Shown: piece by piece, positions 1 through 6,899 of the stretch | Position numbering within the stretch: the stretch's first letter is position 1 | How the letters are laid out: each line of letters starts with the position of its first letter | Assembly (NCBI GenBank): GCA_030690855.1 | Contig: JAUYFR010000150.1 | Coordinates: 1 to 7,701 of the forward strand | Direction of reading: 5' to 3' | Length of the DNA: 7,701 nt | Source of the DNA: Gallionellaceae bacterium | GTDB taxonomy: Bacteria > Pseudomonadota > Gammaproteobacteria > Burkholderiales > Gallionellaceae | Made by a program: the position numbers and the translations under genes | Notes under the pieces: generated by a model | Database searches by the model: none | Told to the model about the DNA's origin: nothing | The model's input: the letters and a program-made list of their open reading frames with translations, nothing else

Positions 1-1830
1 GAATTGGAAGGCGTGTTCCGTGGTGCTGGTTGGAACGTGATTAAAGTGATCTGGGGTGGCAAGTGGGATCGCCTATTAGCTAAAGACAAAACCGGTTTGT
101 TACTGAAGCGGATGGAAGAGGTTGTTGACGGCGAATACCAAACGTATAAATCCAAAGATGGCGCGTATGTGCGTCAGCATTTCTTCGGCAAATATCCTGA
201 GTTGTTAGAACTTGTTGCCGACATGTCGGATGATGAAGTATGGCGCTTGAATCGCGGCGGCCATGATCCACATAAAGTATTCGCGGCTTACACAGCAGCG
301 AATAATCACAAAGGCCAACCAACCGTGATTCTTGCTAAAACCGTTAAAGGTTACGGCATGGGTTCATCGGGCGAAGCACAAAACCCAACGCACCAGCAAA
401 AGAAAATGGGCGGCGAAGATTTGCGCGCTTTCCGCGACCGCTTCAACATCCCAGTGCCAGACGACAAATTAGCCGAGCTGCCCTTCGTGCGCCCAGCCGA
501 AGACAGTCAAGAGATGAAATATCTGCGTGAGCGCGGTGCGGCGATGGGTTCGATTCCCGCTCGCCAACCGATTGTTAAGTCACTAGACATTCCTGGCTTG
601 GAAGCGTTCGACGCGATGCTGAAAGGCACGGATGATCGCGAAATTTCTACCACGATGGCGTTCGTACGTTTGCTCGGCGTGCTGGTAAAAGACCCCAATA
701 TCGGTAAAAAAATCGTGCCAATCGTACCGGATGAGTCGCGTACTTTCGGCATGGAGGGCATGTTCCGTCAGCTCGGCATCTTCTCGCAGGTCGGTCAACT
801 CTACACACCACAAGACGCTGACCAACTGATGTTCTACAAAGAATCTGTGACCGGCCAGATTTTGCAGGAAGGCATTAACGAAGCCGGCGGCATGGCCGAC
901 TGGATCGCCGCTGCCACTGCATATGCTAACCACGGCGTAGCGATGATTCCGTTCTACATTTACTACTCGATGTTCGGCTTCCAGCGTATCGGCGACATGG
1001 CTTGGGCTGCGGGCGATTTGCGCGCACGCGGCTTCCTCGTCGGCGGCACTGCGGGCCGTACCACGTTGAACGGCGAAGGCTTGCAACATCAAGATGGCCA
1101 CAGTCATTTGATGGCAGCGACCATTCCAAACTGCATTTCTTACGACCCAACCTTTGCCTATGAGCTTGCGGTGATCGTGCATGACGGTATGCGCCGCATG
1201 TATCAAGACCAAGAAGACGTGTTCTACTACCTCACCGTAATGAACGAGAACTACGCTCACCCTGCCATGCCGAAGGGCGCGGAAGAAGGCATTCTCAAGG
1301 GCATGTATAAATTTAGCGCTAGTAAAGCGAAAGCAAAAACCAAGGTTCAGTTACTCGGTAGCGGTACGATCTTGCGTGAAGTGATCGCCGCTGGCGAATT
1401 ATTGGAGAAAGATTTTGGCATCGCCTCTGATGTGTGGAGCGTCACCAGTTTCAACGAGTTGCGCCGCGAAGGTTTGGATTGTGAGCGTTGGAACACACTG
1501 CACCCAGAAGCGAAAGCGCGCGTCAGTTACGTTGAGCAATGTCTTGATGCGAAGCTACCTGTGATTTCTGCTACCGATTACATTCGTGCCTATTCCGACC
1601 AAATTCGTCCTTTCGTCAAAGCACGCTACAACACGCTTGGCACCGACGGTTTTGGCCGTTCGGACACGCGTAAAAAACTGCGTGCTTTCTTCGAAGTAGA
1701 TCGCCACTATGTTGTTATCGCGGCATTGAAAGCCTTGGCGGACGAGGGCACGATTACTGCCAGCGAAGTCACCAAAGCGATCAAACTTTATAAAGTTAAT
1801 CCTGATAAACCGAATCCAACCACAGTTTAA
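1..1830 (+). CDS. aceE: Pyruvate dehydrogenase E1 component, homodimeric type (5' end cut by window edge)
   Basis: E1 decarboxylates pyruvate using thiamine diphosphate (ThDP) and passes the acetyl group to lipoyl-AceF, in the cytoplasm. The frame is open from base 1, and residue numbers here count the Leu codon at base 4 as 1. The sequence matches E. coli AceE from about residue 278 to the C-terminus: 608 residues here plus about 278 missing gives the usual 885-890. Visible landmarks are the mobile active-site loop with 'NPTHQQKKM' (His130, equivalent to E. coli His407), 'GQILQEGINE' (Glu293, equivalent to Glu571, which activates the ThDP ring) and 'GEGLQHQDGHSH' (His362, equivalent to His640). 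The 'GTDGFGRSD' segment lies in the C-terminal domain. The ThDP-diphosphate 'GDG' motif belongs to the missing part. The TTG at base 4 is an internal Leu codon, not a start. aceF follows after 108 bp. The family call is near certain; residue equivalences are from memory of the E. coli enzyme. Confidence 0.97.
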   Translation, partial: ELEGVFRGAGWNVIKVIWGGKWDRLLAKDKTGLLLKRMEEVVDGEYQTYKSKDGAYVRQHFFGKYPELLELVADMSDDEVWRLNRGGHDPHKVFAAYTAANNHKGQPTVILAKTVKGYGMGSSGEAQNPTHQQKKMGGEDLRAFRDRFNIPVPDDKLAELPFVRPAEDSQEMKYLRERGAAMGSIPARQPIVKSLDIPGLEAFDAMLKGTDDREISTTMAFVRLLGVLVKDPNIGKKIVPIVPDESRTFGMEGMFRQLGIFSQVGQLYTPQDADQLMFYKESVTGQILQEGINEAGGMADWIAAATAYANHGVAMIPFYIYYSMFGFQRIGDMAWAAGDLRARGFLVGGTAGRTTLNGEGLQHQDGHSHLMAATIPNCISYDPTFAYELAVIVHDGMRRMYQDQEDVFYYLTVMNENYAHPAMPKGAEEGILKGMYKFSASKAKAKTKVQLLGSGTILREVIAAGELLEKDFGIASDVWSVTSFNELRREGLDCERWNTLHPEAKARVSYVEQCLDAKLPVISATDYIRAYSDQIRPFVKARYNTLGTDGFGRSDTRKKLRAFFEVDRHYVVIAALKALADEGTITASEVTKAIKLYKVNPDKPNPTTV

Positions 1831-1842
1831 TGAACAAGGTTT

Positions 1843-1918
1843 TGTAGGTCGGGTTTCAACCCGACGCGTTGGACTGCCCAAGGGCACAAGAACCTCTGCG
1901 AGGTAAAGTCCGACTACA
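1843..1918. repeat. REP-like inverted-repeat pair between aceE and aceF
   Basis: The 76-bp element is bounded by TGTAG (1843-1847) and CTACA (1914-1918). The left 19 bases (1843-1861) and the reverse complement of the right 17 (1902-1918) align with two one-base gaps and one mismatch, so the ends are inverted copies. The left copy contains a perfect 8-bp hairpin: GTCGGGTT (1848-1855), loop TC, AACCCGAC (1858-1865). Between the ends lie two small hairpins: TGCCC/GGGCA (1875-1879 with 1882-1886) and ACCTC/GAGGT (1892-1896 with 1900-1904). GGACT (1871-1875) can also pair with AGTCC (1907-1911). GTAG followed by a palindrome is the known layout of REP sequences mobilised by RAYT transposases, and two REPs facing each other form a REPIN or BIME. 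No transposase is present, so this would be a non-autonomous copy. It would be transcribed with aceEF and could affect mRNA stability between E1 and E2. Confidence 0.72.
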
Positions 1919-1926
1919 CATAAGTT

Positions 1927-1933
1927 GAGGGGA
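1927..1933 (+). promoter_or_regulatory. Ribosome binding site of aceF
   Basis: GAGGGGA lies 5 bases before the ATG at 1939 and is a strong Shine-Dalgarno match. It sits just after the inverted-repeat element, so aceF has its own translation start and does not depend on coupling to aceE. Confidence 0.8.
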
Positions 1934-1938
1934 AAAAT

Positions 1939-3219
1939 ATGGCTGAAATTAAAAATGTATTAGTACCAGACATTGGCAATTACAAAGATGTGCCGGTGAT
2001 TGAAGTACCTGTAAAAGTTGGGGACATCGTCAAAGCAGAACAATCGCTACTGACGCTGGAAACTGACAAGGCGACGATGGATGTGCCTGCACCTTTCGAT
2101 GGTGTGATTAAAGAGATCAAAGTCAAAGTCGGTGACAAGGTCTCTGACGGCACATTGATTATGACGATAGAAGCGAGCGGAGCTGCCACCACTCAAGCTG
2201 CCCCTGTAGCCGCAGCGCCACAGACCGCAGCCCCCGCGCCTGTTGCGAAAGCTGCACCTGCTGTGACCCCCGCACCCGTCACTCAAACAGCCATTGCGCA
2301 AACCGCATCCGCTAGCGCACATGCCAGCCCCTCTATTCGCCGCTTTGCGCGCGAATTAGGTGTCAACCTCACTTTGGTGAATGGCAGTGGTGAAAAGGGT
2401 CGCGTGACTAAAGACGACGTACAAAATTTTGTTAAGCAATCATTAGCGCAACCACGCGGCACCAGTGCCGGTGGCAACGGCCTGCAAGTGTTGGAAATGC
2501 CTGTTGTCGATTTTGCCAAGTTCGGCGCAATCGAGACTAAAGCACTTTCCCGCATCAAGAAAATCTCTGGCGCTAATCTGCACCGCAACTGGGTAAGCAT
2601 TCCTCACGTCACGCAATTTGAAGAAGCCGATATCAGCGAGATGGAAGCCTTCCGCAAAGAGTTGGGCGCGGAATACGCCAAACAAAATGTCAAAATCACA
2701 CCGCTGGCATTCATGCTGAAAGCGGCGGCAATCACGCTTAAACATTTTCCCGACTTCAATGCTTCGTTAGATGCAAGTGGCGAAAATCTGGTGCTGAAGA
2801 AATACATTCATATCGGCGTGGCCGTGGATACGCCAGATGGTTTAATGGTGCCGGTGATTCGCGATGTCGATCAAAAAGGTATTGTGCAATTGGCCACCGA
2901 ACTGGGTGAAGTGAGCGCTAAAGCGCGCGACAAAAAGATCACCGCAGCAGATATGCAGGGCGGTTGCTTCACCATTTCCAGCTTGGGCGGCATTGGTGGC
3001 ACGGCATTCACACCGATCATCAATGCACCAGAAGTCGCCATCCTCGGTGTGTCGCGCTCCAGCATGAAACCTGTTTGGAAAGACGGCGAATTCGTGCCCC
3101 GTTTGATGTTGCCATTGTCATTGTCTTACGACCATCGCGTGATCGACGGTGCTGCAGGTGCGCGTTTCACCACTTATCTCGCCCATGTTTTATCTGACAT
3201 GCGCCGCTTGGCACTATAA
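1939..3219 (+). CDS. aceF: Pyruvate dehydrogenase E2 component (dihydrolipoyl acetyltransferase)
   Basis: E2 forms the core of the pyruvate dehydrogenase complex. Its lipoyl arm carries the acetyl group from E1 to CoA. The 426-residue protein shows four parts. A single lipoyl domain (about 1-78) has the lipoylated Lys44 in 'ETDKATMDVP'. An Ala/Pro-rich flexible linker spans about 82-128. A peripheral subunit-binding domain (about 129-168, 'PSIRRFARELGV' to 'VTKDDVQNFV') docks E1/E3. The catalytic domain (about 195-426) has the 'SLGGIGGTAFTPIINAPE' region and the 'DHRVIDGA' motif with catalytic His399 and Asp403. E. coli AceF has three lipoyl domains and about 630 residues; a single domain is common in other bacteria. 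The lysine must be lipoylated by LipA/LipB or LplA, not encoded here. No lpd gene follows: nadD begins 2 bases after the stop. The start is supported by the GAGGGGA site upstream. Confidence 0.97.
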   Translation: MAEIKNVLVPDIGNYKDVPVIEVPVKVGDIVKAEQSLLTLETDKATMDVPAPFDGVIKEIKVKVGDKVSDGTLIMTIEASGAATTQAAPVAAAPQTAAPAPVAKAAPAVTPAPVTQTAIAQTASASAHASPSIRRFARELGVNLTLVNGSGEKGRVTKDDVQNFVKQSLAQPRGTSAGGNGLQVLEMPVVDFAKFGAIETKALSRIKKISGANLHRNWVSIPHVTQFEEADISEMEAFRKELGAEYAKQNVKITPLAFMLKAAAITLKHFPDFNASLDASGENLVLKKYIHIGVAVDTPDGLMVPVIRDVDQKGIVQLATELGEVSAKARDKKITAADMQGGCFTISSLGGIGGTAFTPIINAPEVAILGVSRSSMKPVWKDGEFVPRLMLPLSLSYDHRVIDGAAGARFTTYLAHVLSDMRRLAL

Positions 3220-3221
3220 AA

Positions 3222-3881
3222 ATGAACGCTCTCCCTATCGGCATTCTCGGCGGCACCTTCGACCCAATTCACAACGGCCACATGCGTCTTGCGATTGAGG
3301 CTCAGGAACAGTGTCATTTGAGCGAAGTGCATTTCCTGCCAAGTGGCACGCCACCGCATCGTAGCGCGCCACACGCCAGTGCCAGCGACCGCTTGCACAT
3401 GGTGCAGCTTGCGGTACACAGCAACCCTGCTTTTCTCGCGGATCAACGCGAAATTTATCGCGAAGATGCCTGCTACACAGTGGACACACTAGCCGCAGTG
3501 CGCAATGAGTTAGGCTCGCATCAATCAATTTGCTTGTTACTGGGTAGTGATGCTTTTGCGCAACTACATACTTGGCATCGTTGGACTGAATTGTTTGACC
3601 TCGCCCACATCGTGGTGATGCAACGCCCCGGACAACCCCTTGGAAATTTGATGGCAAAAACTGATGCTGCGTTATTGCGTGAATACACTTCACGTTTAGC
3701 ACCTTCACCTAAAGTGCTGCACGAAAGCCCCTCTGGTCATATCGTAGTGCTGAGCATTCCTGCCTTAGAAATTTCTTCTACCGACATTCGCGAACGCTGC
3801 GTCGCCGGTAAAAACATTAGCTCCCTCGTTCCAGATTCTGTCGCTCATTACATTCTCAATAACCCGTACACCACATGCTAA
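3222..3881 (+). CDS. nadD: Nicotinate-mononucleotide adenylyltransferase
   Basis: NadD adenylates nicotinate mononucleotide with ATP to give deamido-NAD, the penultimate step of NAD synthesis. The 219-residue protein has the nucleotidyltransferase signature 'GGTFDPIHNGH' at residues 10-20, where the His residues of the HxGH-type motif bind ATP phosphates. 'PSGTPPHR' follows at about 40-47, 'GSDAFAQLHTWHRW' at about 108-121, and the C-terminal 'SSTDIR' motif at 185-190. Length is normal for the family. The ATG lies 2 bases after the aceF stop and no good Shine-Dalgarno is visible before it, so translation is probably coupled to aceF. The 3' end overlaps rsfS by 7 bases. nadD next to rsfS and rlmH is a widely conserved order; aceF directly upstream is less expected. 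Confidence 0.96.
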   Translation: MNALPIGILGGTFDPIHNGHMRLAIEAQEQCHLSEVHFLPSGTPPHRSAPHASASDRLHMVQLAVHSNPAFLADQREIYREDACYTVDTLAAVRNELGSHQSICLLLGSDAFAQLHTWHRWTELFDLAHIVVMQRPGQPLGNLMAKTDAALLREYTSRLAPSPKVLHESPSGHIVVLSIPALEISSTDIRERCVAGKNISSLVPDSVAHYILNNPYTTC

Positions 3882-4228
3882 CTGTAGAACAAAAAGTCAA
3901 AATTATCGTCGATGCGCTAGAAGATAAAAAAGCCAACGACATCACCATCGTTAACACCAGCAAGCGTAGCCCGCTGTTTGAGCGCATGATCATCGCCAGC
4001 GGTACTTCTAATCGCCAAACCAAAGCGCTGGCCGACCATGTCGTCGATCAACTGCAACTGAGTGGTGAAAAAATTCTCAGCACCGAAGGTGAAAAAAGCG
4101 GCGAGTGGGTACTAGTTGATCTCGGCGATATACTGGTCCATGTTATGCAACCCGCTGTGCGCGCCTACTACAACCTCGAAGAACTGTGGGACGCCACGCC
4201 ACGCAATCCCACGCCTGCTGCAAAATGA
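3875..4228 (+). CDS. rsfS: Ribosomal silencing factor RsfS (RsfS/YbeB/Iojap family)
   Basis: RsfS binds ribosomal protein uL14 on the 50S subunit and blocks subunit joining when nutrients are scarce. The 117-residue protein shows the family core: 'KKANDITIVNTSKRSPLFERMIIASGTSNRQ' in its first half (about 18-48), 'ADHVVDQL' (about 53-60), 'EGEKSGEWVLVDLGDILVHVM' (about 71-91) and the C-terminal 'YYNLEELWD'. E. coli RsfS reads very similarly ('MIICTGTSSRH', 'DWIVVDLGDVIVHVMQ'). The ATG overlaps the nadD stop (ATGCTAA, 3875-3881), and its own stop overlaps the rlmH start, so the three genes are probably translationally coupled. The C-terminal tail after 'ELWD' ('ATPRNPTPAAK') is about 11 residues longer than in E. 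coli and is probably unstructured. Confidence 0.95.
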   Translation: MLTVEQKVKIIVDALEDKKANDITIVNTSKRSPLFERMIIASGTSNRQTKALADHVVDQLQLSGEKILSTEGEKSGEWVLVDLGDILVHVMQPAVRAYYNLEELWDATPRNPTPAAK

Positions 4229-4695
4229 AATTATTCATTCTGGCGGTCGGTCACAAGATGCCAGAATGGATTACGCACGGCTTCAACGAATACACCAAAC
4301 GTATGCCACGTGAGGCGACCATCTCTCTGATCGAGATCAAGCCTGAGCCTCGCACCACTGGCAAAACGGTGCCGCAAATTATGGAAGCAGAGGCTCTGCG
4401 TATCGAAGCCGCCCTGCCGAAAGAAGTCACGCGCGTGGTGCTGGATGAACGTGGTGCGACACTCAACACCAAACAACTTTCGCAGAAAATTCACGACTGG
4501 CTCGGCGGTGGGCGCGATGTCGCTTTTGTTATTGGCGGCGCAGATGGCCTGCACCAATCCATCCGCGATACCGCACAACAATTGTTAGCACTGTCTGCCC
4601 TGACCTTGCCTCATGGCATGGTGCGCGTGCTTCTAGCGGAACAGTTGTATCGAGCACATAGCTTGTTGCACAATCACCCCTATCACAGGGAGTAA
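4225..4695 (+). CDS. rlmH: 23S rRNA pseudouridine-1915 N3-methyltransferase RlmH
   Basis: RlmH is a SPOUT-class methyltransferase that uses S-adenosylmethionine to methylate pseudouridine 1915 in helix 69 of 23S rRNA, acting on assembled 70S ribosomes. The 156-residue protein begins 'MKLFILAVGHKMPEW' and ends 'LYRAHSLLHNHPYHRE', nearly the same as E. coli RlmH (155 residues, ending 'HPYHRE'). 'FVIGGADGL' (about 99-107) and 'LSALTLPHGMVRVLLAEQLYRA' near the C-terminus form the knotted SAM-binding fold. I chose the ATG at 4225 because the protein then starts exactly as the family does. The in-frame ATG at 4186 would add 13 residues, lies inside rsfS and has no family support. The start overlaps the rsfS stop as ATGA. 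RsfS and RlmH both act on the 50S subunit. Confidence 0.96.
   Translation: MKLFILAVGHKMPEWITHGFNEYTKRMPREATISLIEIKPEPRTTGKTVPQIMEAEALRIEAALPKEVTRVVLDERGATLNTKQLSQKIHDWLGGGRDVAFVIGGADGLHQSIRDTAQQLLALSALTLPHGMVRVLLAEQLYRAHSLLHNHPYHRE
4687..4692 (+). promoter_or_regulatory. Ribosome binding site of maf, inside the end of rlmH
   Basis: AGGGAG lies 5 bases before the maf ATG at 4698. It is also the Arg-Glu codon pair that ends RlmH, so the conserved C-terminal 'HRE' of RlmH doubles as the translation signal for the next gene. Confidence 0.7.
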
Positions 4696-4697
4696 TC

Positions 4698-5318
4698 ATG
4701 TCCATCAAACAACCTCGCATTTACCTCTGCTCACAAAGCCCACGCCGTCGCGAGCTGCTCAAACAAATTGGCGTCAATTTTGAGATGTTGATGTTACGCA
4801 CCGACCCGCGCCGCAATATTTGCGTGGATGAAACGCCTCTGGAAAATGAACTCCCTGTTGATTATGTGCAGCGCGTCTGCCGCACTAAGGCGGAAGCGGG
4901 CTGGAATTCTTTGCTGTATCGCAACCTACCGCAGTTTCCTGTATTGGCGGCCGATACCACCGTGACTATCAACAACCAAATTATCGGCAAACCAAACAAC
5001 AACGCCCATGCCGCAGAAATTTTGCGTTCCCTTTCAGGGCGACAGCACCAAGTTTTAACCGCAGTAGCAATCGCGCTTAATGAGCGTATCGAGCTACGTC
5101 TTTCCACCACGCTAGTGACGTTTTCCAAACTCAGTGATGAACGTATTCATCACTATTTACTCACTCACGAAGCGCACGACAAAGCGGGCGCTTACGGCAT
5201 TCAAGGTCATGCTGGTGCTTTTGTCGAACGCATCGAGGGCAGCTACACCGGGGTGATGGGCCTGCCTTTATTTGAAACGGTGGAATTGCTTCGCCTGTTT
5301 GACTACCCTGCCCTTTGA
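4698..5318 (+). CDS. maf: Maf-family nucleoside triphosphate pyrophosphatase, YhdE type
   Basis: Maf proteins hydrolyse nucleoside triphosphates, including modified ones, to monophosphate and pyrophosphate. The YhdE branch prefers dTTP/UTP and is linked to septum inhibition. The 206-residue protein has 'SQSPRRREL' at 12-20 (phosphate binding), Lys64 in 'CRTKAEAG', the catalytic Asp86 in 'AADTTV', 'SLSGRQHQVLTAVA' at about 111-124 and 'DKAGAYGIQG' at 161-170. The 'DKAGAYGIQG' block with Gln169 matches YhdE and fits the dTTPase/UTPase branch better than the YceF (m7GTP) branch. About 10 extra residues around 'RRNICVDETPLENELP' (38-53) compared with E. coli resemble betaproteobacterial Maf proteins, by recall. 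The start is supported by AGGGAG upstream. The gene follows rlmH by 2 bases, and rng follows after 39 bp. Substrate assignment is by family only. Confidence 0.93.
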   Translation: MSIKQPRIYLCSQSPRRRELLKQIGVNFEMLMLRTDPRRNICVDETPLENELPVDYVQRVCRTKAEAGWNSLLYRNLPQFPVLAADTTVTINNQIIGKPNNNAHAAEILRSLSGRQHQVLTAVAIALNERIELRLSTTLVTFSKLSDERIHHYLLTHEAHDKAGAYGIQGHAGAFVERIEGSYTGVMGLPLFETVELLRLFDYPAL

Positions 5319-5334
5319 ATTTAATATAACTCAA

Positions 5335-5340
5335 TATAAT
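5335..5340 (+). promoter_or_regulatory. Possible -10 element of a promoter for rng
   Basis: A perfect TATAAT lies in the AT-rich 39-bp gap between maf and rng. Transcription would begin near 5347, leaving only about 10 bases before the rng ATG at 5358. The -35 side is poor: the nearest TTGAAT (5315-5320) gives a spacer of only 14 bases. No Shine-Dalgarno is evident before rng. The gap also contains a near-tandem repeat (AATATAACTC then AATATAATCA), so the TATAAT may simply reflect AT-rich sequence. Confidence 0.35.
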
Positions 5341-5357
5341 CAAATAGTTACATAAAA

Positions 5358-6812
5358 ATGAGCGACGAAATACTACTCAACGTAACCCCGCAAGAAACGC
5401 GCGTTTCCATCATGCATCAAGGCGTGGTGCAGGAATTACACATCGAGCGCGCCAGCCAGCGTGGCATGGTCAGCAACGTTTATGTCGGGCGCGTAAAGCG
5501 CGTATTGCCTGGCATGCAGTCGGCGTTCATCGATATCGGCTGGGAACGCTCGGCCTTTTTGCACGTCGCTGACATCTGGGAAAACAATGTCAACGGCGAA
5601 CCTGAGAAGCCCATCGAAAAAGTGCTGTTCGAAGGACAGACGCTATTAGTTCAAGTGATCAAAGATCCCATCGGCACCAAAGGTGCGCGCCTCTCCACGC
5701 AAATTAGCATTGCTGGCCGCCTGCTGGTTTATTTGCCGCAAGAAACGCACATCGGCGTTTCACAACGTATTGAGAGCGAGGAGGAGCGCGAACAGTTGCG
5801 TGCCAAATTGCAGCAGGCACTTCCTCCCGAACATCAAGGCGGCTACATTATTCGCACACTGGCGGAGTCGGCTTCGGACACTGAGTTTCAAGCAGATATC
5901 GCTTATCTAGACAAGCTCTGGCTCAACCTGCAACATCAGTCGAAAACACAATCCGCACCGGCGCTGATCTATCAAGAACTACCCCTCAGCTTGCGCGTGT
6001 TGCGTGACTTGGTGAGTGAAGAAACCACCCGCGTACTCATCGACTCGCGCGAAACGCACGACCGCATGATTGCGTTCGCCAATGACTACATCAACTCTGC
6101 CGTCCCTAAACTCAGTCACTATATCGGCGAGAGACCGCTATTTGATTTGTATGGCGTGGAAGAGGAAATCGAGCGTGCGCTATCGCGTCGCGTCGATTTA
6201 AAATCTGGTGGCTATCTCATCATCGACCAGACTGAAGCCTTGACCACGGTGGACGTGAATACAGGCGGCTTCGTCGGTGGCCGCACTTTTGATGACACGA
6301 TTTTCAAAACAAATTTAGAAGCTGCTCAAGTCATCGCACGTCAATTACGTCTGCGCAATTTAGGCGGCATCATCATCTGCGACTTTATCGACATGGATAA
6401 CATCGAACATCGCGATGCGGTACTGGAAGAATTTACCAAAATGCTTGCGCGTGACCATACACGCACCACGGTGCATGGCTTTTCTCCATTAGGACTGATC
6501 GAGATGACGCGTAAACGCACGCGTGAAAGTTTGGCGCATGTACTGTGTGAGCCCTGCCCAACATGCCAAGGCCGGGGCGAAATTAAAACCGCTCAAACCA
6601 TCTGCTTTGAGATCATGCGCGAGATCATGCGTGAGGCTCGCCAATTTAATGCCCGCGAATTTCGCATCCTCGCTTCGCAACCCGTCATTGATCTGTTTTT
6701 GGATGAGGAATCTCAAAGCTTGGCGCAACTATCTGATTTTATTCAGAAATCAGTGGCGCTACAAGTTGAAACCAATTACTGCCAAGAGCAATACGATGTC
6801 ATCCTAATGTAA
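5358..6812 (+). CDS. rng: Ribonuclease G
   Basis: RNase G is a single-strand-specific endoribonuclease that matures the 5' end of 16S rRNA and helps degrade some mRNAs. The 484-residue protein is close to E. coli Rng (489) and lacks the long C-terminal scaffold of RNase E. It starts 'ILLNVTPQETRVSI'. An S1 RNA-binding domain (about 37-115) includes 'VYVGRVKRVLPGMQSAFIDIG', and the 5'-sensor region follows. The DNase I-like catalytic part has 'TTVDVNTGGFVG' (Asp299) and 'CDFIDM' (Asp342), matching the Mg-binding aspartates Asp303 and Asp346 of RNase E. The Zn-link 'CEPCPTCQGRG' has Cys400 and Cys403. The end, 'EQYDVILM', matches Rng ('EQFDVVMM'). No residue expected for activity is missing. 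No clear ribosome binding site precedes the ATG; the start agrees with the family N-terminus. The maf-rng order is common in proteobacteria. Confidence 0.96.
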   Translation: MSDEILLNVTPQETRVSIMHQGVVQELHIERASQRGMVSNVYVGRVKRVLPGMQSAFIDIGWERSAFLHVADIWENNVNGEPEKPIEKVLFEGQTLLVQVIKDPIGTKGARLSTQISIAGRLLVYLPQETHIGVSQRIESEEEREQLRAKLQQALPPEHQGGYIIRTLAESASDTEFQADIAYLDKLWLNLQHQSKTQSAPALIYQELPLSLRVLRDLVSEETTRVLIDSRETHDRMIAFANDYINSAVPKLSHYIGERPLFDLYGVEEEIERALSRRVDLKSGGYLIIDQTEALTTVDVNTGGFVGGRTFDDTIFKTNLEAAQVIARQLRLRNLGGIIICDFIDMDNIEHRDAVLEEFTKMLARDHTRTTVHGFSPLGLIEMTRKRTRESLAHVLCEPCPTCQGRGEIKTAQTICFEIMREIMREARQFNAREFRILASQPVIDLFLDEESQSLAQLSDFIQKSVALQVETNYCQEQYDVILM

Positions 6813-6873
6813 GGTGCGCGCGTTACTCCCCGAGCAGCCTACTAGACTGTTTTGCACGCACCTTCAGAGTGCG
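6813..6873 (+). other. Competing hairpins between rng and the carbonic anhydrase gene
   Basis: Directly after the rng stop, GGTGCG (6813-6818) can pair with CGCACC (6857-6862). Past one mismatch, two more GC pairs and a G-T pair extend the stem. The same CGCAC (6857-6861) can instead pair with GTGCG (6869-6873) across a 7-base loop. The two folds exclude each other. Neither is followed at once by a T run, so neither is a convincing terminator. The rest of this 87-bp gap holds a weak imperfect hairpin (6835-6849) before TTTT and the carbonic anhydrase ribosome binding site. Confidence 0.35.
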
Positions 6874-6888
6874 CCATTAATCTAAATC

Positions 6889-6894
6889 AGGGAG
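6889..6894 (+). promoter_or_regulatory. Ribosome binding site that fixes the carbonic anhydrase start
   Basis: AGGGAG lies 5 bases before the ATG at 6900, the same core and spacing as the maf site. It selects this ATG over an in-frame TTG at 6852, which would put 16 non-hydrophobic residues in front of the signal peptide. Confidence 0.85.
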
Positions 6895-6899
6895 AAATT

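Noticed and set aside
4..6. TTG as a start codon for aceE
   Set aside because: The frame is already open at base 1 and the sequence aligns to about residue 278 of E. coli AceE. This is an internal Leu codon of a gene cut by the window edge.
583..1260. A 225-codon open frame on the minus strand inside aceE
   Set aside because: It lies wholly antisense to well-conserved aceE codons, and its translation matches no family I recognise. Long antisense frames are common opposite genes with strong third-base bias.
2182..2322. Repetitive GC-rich Ala/Pro codon stretch in aceF
   Set aside because: This is the ordinary flexible linker between the lipoyl and subunit-binding domains of E2, not an inserted repeat.
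3235..3708. A 157-codon minus-strand open frame opposite nadD
   Set aside because: It is fully covered by nadD, which is conserved along its length. The antisense product is rich in Cys, His and Arg, typical of a spurious frame.
4186..4224. Upstream ATG extending RlmH by 13 residues
   Set aside because: The extension lies within the rsfS coding sequence and has no match to the RlmH family, whose members begin at the 'MKL' encoded from 4225.
6835..6853. Imperfect hairpin followed by TTTT as a terminator for rng
   Set aside because: The stem has only five pairs broken by a mismatch and the T run is four bases, so it is not convincing as an intrinsic terminator.
6852..6881. Possible carbonic anhydrase promoter with TTGCAC (6852-6857) and ATTAAT (6876-6881)
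   Set aside because: Only 3 of 6 and 4 of 6 bases match the sigma-70 consensus with an 18-base spacer, which is too weak to annotate.
6852..6899. TTG start extending the carbonic anhydrase by 16 residues
   Set aside because: It would bury the signal peptide behind a polar stretch, and it ignores the AGGGAG site 5 bases before the ATG at 6900.
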